64,000 nucleotides of DNA from Treponema sp. GTDB lineage: Bacteria; Spirochaetota; Spirochaetia; Treponematales; Treponemataceae. The position numbers and the translations under genes are program-made. The stretch spans positions 1 to 64,000 of the forward strand of contig JAFYWB010000037.1 in NCBI GenBank assembly GCA_017549025.1, in the 5' to 3' direction. The notes under the pieces were generated by a model. The model was given only the letters and a program-made list of their open reading frames with translations, had not been told where the DNA came from and did no database searches. Shown here piece by piece: positions 58,679 to 64,000 of this stretch. Positions within the stretch are counted from its first letter, which is position 1. Every line of letters starts with the position of its first letter.

Positions 58679-61039
58679 ATGAACAGACGATTAATCACTT
58701 CCGCCTTGCCCTATGTTAACAATGTTCCTCATTTGGGCAATTTGATTCAGGTTTTATCTGCAGATGTATTTGCACGTTTTTGTCGCAGTCGTGGCTATGA
58801 TACCATGTATGTATGCGGTACCGACGAGTACGGAACTGCCACCGAGACCCGTGCCCTGGAAGAAAAAAAGACACCTCGAGAGCTTTGTGACTACTATCAC
58901 GCCATCCACGCAGAAATCTACAAGTGGTTCGGCATAGATTTTGATTATTTTGGCCGCACCTCCACACCCCAGCAAACAGAAATTGTTCAGCAGCTCTTTT
59001 TGGACTTGGACAAGCGGGGCTTTATCAAGGAGGACTCCATCCAGCAGCCCTATTGCCCCGACTGCCAGCGCTTTTTGGCAGACCGCTTTGTTCGAGGTAC
59101 CTGTCCTCATTGTGGCTATGAGGATGCTCGTGGCGACCAGTGCGAAAGCTGTGGTAAATTGCTGGAGCCAGTGGAGCTGAAATCTCCTCGCTGTTCAACC
59201 TGCGGCACGGAGCCTGTTATCAAGGAAACCCGCCACCTGTACATCGATTTGCCTGGAATCCAGAAGGATTACGGCCCATGGATGGAAAAGGCCAGTGAGG
59301 AAGGACGCTGGGCTAAGAATGCGGTACAAATGACCCAGGCTTGGATTCGTGATGGCCTGCACCAGCGTGCCATTACCCGTGACCTTAAGTGGGGTATTCC
59401 TGTTCCTAAAGAAGGCTTTGAAGACAAGGTATTCTACGTGTGGTTTGATGCTCCCATCGGCTATATCTCCATTACCAAGGCTCTAGCAGATAAATTGACT
59501 GAAGAAGGAAAAACCTCCTTTGACTGGAAATCTTGGTGGCTTCCTGCAGAATCAAGTGAGGCCGCTGGAAAACCTCCTGTAGAGCTGTTCCAGTTTATTG
59601 GTAAGGACAACATTCCTTTCCACACTGTAATTTTCCCATCAACGCTCATTGGTTCTGGACGTGATTGGACAAAGCTCCACCACATGTCCAGCAGTGAGTA
59701 CTTGAACTATGAGTCAGGAAAATTTTCCAAGTCCAAGGGAATCGGTGTGTTTGGTACCGATGCCCAGGAATCTGGAATCCCCGCCGATGCTTGGCGCTTC
59801 TATATCTTCTACAATCGCCCCGAAAAGTCTGACACCCAGTTTATGTGGAAGGACTTCCAGGAAAAGTACAACGGAGAGCTTATTGGAAACCTGGGTAACT
59901 TGGTAAACAGAACCCTTACCTTCGTTTCCCGCTATTTTGACGGAAAGGTGCCAGAAGGTCAGATTGACGAGGAATTGTGGCAGCAGGTAAAGGCTAGCGA
60001 AGAAAAAATCACCAATCTTTTGGAGTGGGCAGAGCTAAAGGACGCATTCCGTGAAATTTTTGCCCTTTCATCCATTGCAAACAAGGCATTCCAGGACGGT
60101 GAGCCTTGGAAGACCCGCACCACGGAGCCAGAAAAGGCAGCTGCCCTCATCATGAACCTGTGCTATATCATCAAAGACTTGATGATTCTTGCCCATCCTT
60201 ACATGCCTCAGTTTACCCAGCAGGTGATGTCTTACTTTGGCAAGAAGATTGCTAGTCCCCTGAACCACCGCCCTGCAGAGGAAGGAAGCCTCACCTGGAG
60301 TGACCTTGGACAGTGCAATGGTTTGGAAACTGTCTGTGCCCCAGAAATCTACTTTAAGACCATGGACGACAAGACTATCGACTCTTATCGTCAGCGGTAT
60401 GCTGGAAGTCAGGCAGATCGTGCTGCTCAGGAGCAAAATGGAGCCCAGAATAAAAATCAGGAGAAAAAGGCTGAAGGAAATAAAGCAAAGGAAAAGAAGG
60501 CAAAGGCTGCTCCCAAGGATCCAGAAAAGGCCAGTGATCCTGTTGCCCATTTTAACCAGCATATTGCCTTAAAAACAGCTCGAATCCAGAAGGTAGAAAA
60601 ACATCCTGAGGCAGATAAATTGTATATCGAGACCCTAGATGATGGTTCTGGTAGTGAGCGGGTTATTCTGTCTGGACTGGTGCCCTATCTCACTGCGGAC
60701 CAGCTTTTAGGAAAGACTGTCATTATTGCTGACAACCTAAAGCCCCGCAAAATGCGTGGAATCGAAAGCCGAGGAATGCTCCTTGCTGCAGACTACACCG
60801 ATGCAGAGGGAAAGGAATGTGTTGAGGTCCTTGATTGTGGCTGGACTACTCCTGGAACTCCCATTGTATTGGAGGGAGCTGATCCTGCAGCTTGCAAGGA
60901 TGTAGAAATCGATGCAGACACCTTCTTTGCCGTAGACATTGCCGTTGTAAACAAGACCGTTACTATTGGTGGCGTTCCTCTTATGGCTGGTGGCAAGGTT
61001 ATCACTACCCAGATGACCGTTAACGGTGAGGTTCACTAA
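58679..61039 (+). CDS. metG: Methionyl-tRNA synthetase with C-terminal tRNA-binding domain
   Basis: The 786-residue enzyme charges tRNA-Met. It has the HIGH-equivalent HLGN (PHLGNLIQ), a four-knuckle zinc insertion (CPDCQRFL, CPHCG, CESCG, CSTCG), the KFSKSKG signature, and a C-terminal EMAP-II/Trbp111 OB fold (RIQKVEKHPEADKLY, KPRKMRGIESRGMLL). A long Lys/Glu linker (about residues 585-625) joins the two. Length fits dimeric bacterial MetRS. It has no clear ribosome-binding site. Confidence 0.97.
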   Translation: MNRRLITSALPYVNNVPHLGNLIQVLSADVFARFCRSRGYDTMYVCGTDEYGTATETRALEEKKTPRELCDYYHAIHAEIYKWFGIDFDYFGRTSTPQQTEIVQQLFLDLDKRGFIKEDSIQQPYCPDCQRFLADRFVRGTCPHCGYEDARGDQCESCGKLLEPVELKSPRCSTCGTEPVIKETRHLYIDLPGIQKDYGPWMEKASEEGRWAKNAVQMTQAWIRDGLHQRAITRDLKWGIPVPKEGFEDKVFYVWFDAPIGYISITKALADKLTEEGKTSFDWKSWWLPAESSEAAGKPPVELFQFIGKDNIPFHTVIFPSTLIGSGRDWTKLHHMSSSEYLNYESGKFSKSKGIGVFGTDAQESGIPADAWRFYIFYNRPEKSDTQFMWKDFQEKYNGELIGNLGNLVNRTLTFVSRYFDGKVPEGQIDEELWQQVKASEEKITNLLEWAELKDAFREIFALSSIANKAFQDGEPWKTRTTEPEKAAALIMNLCYIIKDLMILAHPYMPQFTQQVMSYFGKKIASPLNHRPAEEGSLTWSDLGQCNGLETVCAPEIYFKTMDDKTIDSYRQRYAGSQADRAAQEQNGAQNKNQEKKAEGNKAKEKKAKAAPKDPEKASDPVAHFNQHIALKTARIQKVEKHPEADKLYIETLDDGSGSERVILSGLVPYLTADQLLGKTVIIADNLKPRKMRGIESRGMLLAADYTDAEGKECVEVLDCGWTTPGTPIVLEGADPAACKDVEIDADTFFAVDIAVVNKTVTIGGVPLMAGGKVITTQMTVNGEVH

Positions 61040-61044
61040 TTCCC

Positions 61045-62163
61045 ATGGAGCTGTATCGTTTGGCTCAGGAGCTTTCTGCAGAATTTTCTGGAGCAATTCC
61101 TGAGCCTACCCATTTTTTGCAAACCGACTTTTGGGCTTCTTTCAAGGAGGCTCACGGTTGGAAGCATTTTCGTATCTACGGAACCTACAAGCCTGCAGAC
61201 TATAGTTCCAGTTATGCTGGAGTAGAAACAGCCTGCTTTACCTGTTCTATCCTCACTAGAAGCTTTTCGCTCCCCGTGGTGGGTCACGTTTCCTTAGCTT
61301 ATATCCCCATGGGAGTAGAGCTCGGGCAAACGCCTGAGATTATGGCTGAAAGCGTTGCCTACGGTAAATTTCTGTCTGATTTTTCATACAACCTTAGAGG
61401 ATTTCTAGATAAGAAGACCCTGTGTCTTCGCTTTGACATTCCCATAGACCTCTATACTCTAGAGGATCGGATGTCCTATCGTAAGTCCATTTCCTGTAGC
61501 TTTGCTCCAGATAATATTCAGCCACCAGATACCGTTCTGGTGGACTTGTCTGCAAGCTCAGAGGAAATGCTGGGTAGGATGAAAAGTAAGTGGCGCTACA
61601 ATATTCGGCTGGCAGAAAAGAAAGGGGTACAGGTTCGTCGAGCTTCGGCTGAGGAAATTGATGTCTTCTATGACCTGTACAAGACAACCTCTCAGCGGGA
61701 CGGCATTGCCATTCACCACAAGGATTATTACAAGGATTTGTTGCAACGAGGAAAGGATAATCCTCATGCACAGGTAGACTTGTACATTGCTTCCTATGAG
61801 GATGAAGCTTTGGCAGCCATTATCACCTTGTTTGCCGGAAAAGAAGCGGTGTATTTGTATGGAGCTTCCTCCAACAATCACCGTAACCTTATGCCGGCCT
61901 ATCTGTTGCAATGGAAGGCTCTGGAGGCTGCCAAGGAAGCTGGGTGTCAGGTATACGACATGTATGGTATTCCACCTACAGATGATGAAGGGCACCCTAT
62001 GCACGGCCTGTATCGATTTAAAACTGGATTCGGTGGCACTATTGTTCATCGTCCTGGTAGCTTAGATATTCCATTAAGCTTTCTCTACAATTTCTACGTT
62101 TTAGGGGAGCGATTGCGGAATTTCTGGTACAAGCGGGTAAAAAAGCTCTTGGCAGGTCGTTAG
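61045..62163 (+). CDS. FemAB-family peptidyltransferase-like protein
   Basis: The 372-residue protein has the double GNAT-like fold of FemXAB: MLGRMKSKWRYNIRLAEKKGV, YDLYKTTSQRDGIAIHHKDYY, IITLFAGKEAVYLYGASS and YDMYGIPPTDDEG...FKTGFGG. FemAB enzymes add amino acids from aminoacyl-tRNA to the lipid II stem peptide to form interpeptide bridges. It lies 5 nt after metG and one gene before trpS, so it is among aminoacyl-tRNA genes. Which amino acid it uses is unknown. Confidence 0.85.
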   Translation: MELYRLAQELSAEFSGAIPEPTHFLQTDFWASFKEAHGWKHFRIYGTYKPADYSSSYAGVETACFTCSILTRSFSLPVVGHVSLAYIPMGVELGQTPEIMAESVAYGKFLSDFSYNLRGFLDKKTLCLRFDIPIDLYTLEDRMSYRKSISCSFAPDNIQPPDTVLVDLSASSEEMLGRMKSKWRYNIRLAEKKGVQVRRASAEEIDVFYDLYKTTSQRDGIAIHHKDYYKDLLQRGKDNPHAQVDLYIASYEDEALAAIITLFAGKEAVYLYGASSNNHRNLMPAYLLQWKALEAAKEAGCQVYDMYGIPPTDDEGHPMHGLYRFKTGFGGTIVHRPGSLDIPLSFLYNFYVLGERLRNFWYKRVKKLLAGR

Positions 62164-62179
62164 AAACTGTCTAATGATG

Positions 62180-62195
62180 TATAATTTTGTATAAT
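62180..62195 (+). promoter_or_regulatory. Twin TATAAT -10 elements before trpS
   Basis: Perfect TATAAT boxes at 62180-62185 and 62190-62195, each preceded by TG directly. No good -35 is at 16-18 nt from either. GGAGGAAAT lies just before the ATG. Confidence 0.45.
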
Positions 62196-62208
62196 TTTTG
62201 GAGGAAAT

Positions 62209-63309
62209 ATGAGTCAAGAAATTATGGACAAGGATAAAGCAGTAGATGCTGCCGGAACCTACGAGGTAGCTTTGGAGCGGAGCAAGAAGCTAGAGGCAGA
62301 GATTGCAGCCAATCCTCAGAAGTTTAGGGTGCTTACTGGAGACCGACCCACTGGTCGCCTTCATATTGGCCATTATTTTGGTTCTCTGCAGAACCGTGTT
62401 CGCCTTTCCAAAATGGGAGTTCCCACCACAATTTTGATTGCAGACTATCAGGTGCTGACAGACCACGATGCCTTCAACGAAATTTCTCAGAATACAAAGC
62501 AGCTTGTTATCGACTATTTGGCCTGTGGCATTGAACCGAGCAAGGACGTCATCATCTATCCTCATAGCTATGTGCCAGAAGCAAACCAGCTGATGTTGCC
62601 CTTCCTGACCTTGATTTCCAATGCAGAGCTGGGAAGAAATCCCACGGTAAAGGAGGAGATTCAGGCTGCGGGCATTAAAAGTGTCAATGCGGGAATGTAC
62701 ACCTATCCTGTTCACCAGGCCTGCGATATCCTTTTCTGTAAAGCAAATGTAGTACCAGTGGGAAAGGATCAGCTGCCTCACCTGGAGATGACTCGTACCA
62801 TAGCTCGCCGCTTTAACGAGAAGTTTTCCCCCAAAAAGCCTGTGTTCCCTGAGCCCCAGGCCCTGTTGAGCAAAACTCCTAGCATTCTTGGCTTGGACGG
62901 TAGCCAGAAAATGAGTAAAAGCCGTGGAAATGCCATTATGCTGTCTGCCACTGAGGACGAAACTGCAGCCCTCATCAAAAAGGCTAAAACCGATGCTGAC
63001 AGAAACATTACCTATGACCCAGACAATCGTCCAGAAGTAGCAAACCTGTTGATGCTGATTTCTCTTTGTACTGGAGATGAGCCTCAGCAGATTGCAGAGC
63101 GTCTGGGTGACGGTGGCGGTGGCGCCTTGAAAAAGCTTTTGACAGAGTCCTTGAATGAGACCCTTCGTCCCATTCGTAATCGTCGTGCTGAACTGGAAAA
63201 GGATCCAGAATACATCAGAAAGGTGCTGCTAGACGGTGTAGAAGCAGCCCAAGCCATGGCTCAAGCTACTTTGAAAGAAGTTCGTTCTGTAATGAACATG
63301 GAAATCTAA
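62209..63309 (+). CDS. trpS: Tryptophanyl-tRNA synthetase
   Basis: TrpRS charges tRNA-Trp. The 366-residue class I enzyme has HIGH as LHIGHYFGSL, PVHQACDIL, LDGSQKMSKSRGNAI (KMSKS loop), and conserved R-rich C-terminal helices. It has an N-terminal extension of about 37 residues before RVLTGDRPTG. GGAGG is 6 nt before the ATG. It ends just before a bidirectional terminator shared with the convergent partial gene. Confidence 0.96.
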   Translation: MSQEIMDKDKAVDAAGTYEVALERSKKLEAEIAANPQKFRVLTGDRPTGRLHIGHYFGSLQNRVRLSKMGVPTTILIADYQVLTDHDAFNEISQNTKQLVIDYLACGIEPSKDVIIYPHSYVPEANQLMLPFLTLISNAELGRNPTVKEEIQAAGIKSVNAGMYTYPVHQACDILFCKANVVPVGKDQLPHLEMTRTIARRFNEKFSPKKPVFPEPQALLSKTPSILGLDGSQKMSKSRGNAIMLSATEDETAALIKKAKTDADRNITYDPDNRPEVANLLMLISLCTGDEPQQIAERLGDGGGGALKKLLTESLNETLRPIRNRRAELEKDPEYIRKVLLDGVEAAQAMAQATLKEVRSVMNMEI

Positions 63310-63317
63310 TTTTGATG

Positions 63318-63356
63318 AAACCCCTTTACTGCTTTTCCTGTAGGAAAGGGGTTTTT
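63318..63356. terminator. Bidirectional terminator between trpS and the SPFH-like gene
   Basis: AAACCCCTTT (63318-63327) and AAAGGGGTTT (63345-63354) form a 10-bp stem with a 17-nt loop. T-runs flank both sides (TTTTT on plus; TTTCATCAAAA on minus). The stop codon of the minus-strand gene lies inside the stem. Confidence 0.85.
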
Positions 63357-64000
63357 GTTTCAGAAGCTGTCTCTCCCACCAAAAAATCCAAGGTAGTCGT
63401 TACATCTCCTGCAACCATAAATTCTACAAGGGCAGGATATTTGGTAAGAATTTCTCCCAGGTTTACCAATGCGGTAAAATTATTGTTTTCAGTAATTTCT
63501 TGAGAGCCAGTTCCCTCGATGATGCTATTGAGATAGGCATTTTTTGCGGTAAGATAAAGACTGGCATCAGGCATCTTTACGTTGCGGATATCGGTGGAAA
63601 CAATTTCCAACCAAGGAGCTCTTTCTGTGAATGCTGTTGCTTCCACCAGCTCTTGGGTGGTTACTGTCTGAATTCTGAGACCAGTGGTGTCATTTTGTGT
63701 TTCTTCCAGCAAATATGCGGTAACGGCCACATTAAACTGATGGATTTCATCACGAATCAGCTTTTCCAGAGCCTCTTGGTCCTGAAGATTATGCTGTTCC
63801 ACCAAGGGAATCAAATCTTGGGGTTGGATTTTTCCTGTGCTTTCCACGGTGATGGTGTAGGTGAAGTCTGGATTTCCCTCCAGCTTGGTGGCATACAGTT
63901 GGGCGGAAGGCAACGAGGAGCTGAAGGTGTCTGTTTGGCCAACTGGATCAAGGGAAAAGAGTCGTAGCTGGGTATTGGTGGGCAAAAGTCGTTCCCAACG
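63326..64000 (-). CDS. SPFH/band-7-like protein (5' end beyond window)
   Basis: At least 225 residues are open to the window edge; the internal TTG at 63985 is not a start. The visible part has EALEKLIRDEIHQFNVAVTAYLLEE and IVSTDIRNVKMPDASLYLTAKNAYLNSI, an SPFH/prohibitin-like pattern. It has no membrane helix in the visible part, and an N-terminal anchor would be outside the window. Identification is moderate. It converges on trpS and shares a terminator. Confidence 0.55.
   Translation of the reverse strand, partial: RWERLLPTNTQLRLFSLDPVGQTDTFSSSLPSAQLYATKLEGNPDFTYTITVESTGKIQPQDLIPLVEQHNLQDQEALEKLIRDEIHQFNVAVTAYLLEETQNDTTGLRIQTVTTQELVEATAFTERAPWLEIVSTDIRNVKMPDASLYLTAKNAYLNSIIEGTGSQEITENNNFTALVNLGEILTKYPALVEFMVAGDVTTTLDFLVGETASETKTPFLQEKQ

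Noticed and set aside
1-64000. tRNA, rRNA, CRISPR, prophage or transposase genes
   Set aside because: I looked through the intergenic regions on both strands and saw no cloverleaf, repeat-spacer array, integrase or transposase motif. Intergenic space is small, so a missed tRNA is unlikely, but no tool was run.

Overview
The window reads as a chromosome segment of a Treponema-like spirochaete. The evidence is a p83/100-family antigen homologue, a Bmp/PnrA-type nucleoside ABC system, an Rnf complex with spirochaete-style reduced subunits, several secreted HEAT/propeller proteins, and the cluster cheW - DegT-like - nadK - recN. Genes are densely packed, with many ATGA and short overlaps. No tRNA, rRNA, CRISPR array, phage or recognisable insertion sequence was seen. 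Species is not assigned.

Layout. 1-7.5 kb (mostly minus): an OFA-family MFS transporter with a palindrome inside its promoter, p83/100, and an operon of a nicotinamidase-like hydrolase, a TrmA/RlmD-type RNA methyltransferase and a PQQ-propeller protein, plus an unannotated 43-residue membrane protein. 7.6-15.1 kb (plus): RNase Z, then a GldA-F-G-type ABC exporter cassette split by a minus-strand pair (LRR lipoprotein and outer-membrane barrel). 15.1-22.5 kb: a CPBP protease, then a tight operon with a secreted HEAT-like protein, comEC, rsmA, yggS and two pseudouridine synthases, ending in a very AT-rich convergent spacer. 22.9-27.1 kb (minus): secA and folC, separated by a terminator.

27.2-40.6 kb (plus): a propeller lipoprotein, small membrane proteins, a MutT-like Nudix protein, dut, lptF/lptG, tgt, a HEAT protein, cheW, a DegT-fold protein without its PLP lysine, nadK, recN and a conserved unknown. 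40.6-45.5 kb: purine-nucleoside-type ABC system (binding protein, double ATPase, two permeases). Between the binding protein and the ATPase lies an intrinsic terminator that contains a 10-codon ORF with a strong ribosome-binding site. 45.5-48.1 kb: a strongly promoted MsmK/UgpC-type ATPase and pcnB. 48.1-50.1 kb (minus): a P-loop/Asp23 fusion and an RluA-family synthase. 50.1-56.7 kb: a DUF212 phosphatase-like protein, a large membrane protein, and rnfCDGEAB. 56.7-64 kb: a GH57-fold protein that appears to lack its catalytic carboxylates, metG, a FemAB-type transferase, trpS, and a partial SPFH-like gene.

Cross-cutting signals. Several genes (nicotinamidase-like, propeller lipoprotein, pcnB, the DUF212 gene, and less certainly rluA-like, CPBP protease, secA and the Rnf-leading gene) have a sigma70-like -10 box only 5-11 nt before the start codon and no Shine-Dalgarno, pointing to leaderless or near-leaderless mRNAs. 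Most other genes carry a clear GGAGG. The best candidates for undescribed biology are the attenuator-like leader ORF at 41.8 kb, the triplicated dyad ahead of dut, the recurring leaderless promoters and the 43-residue membrane protein.
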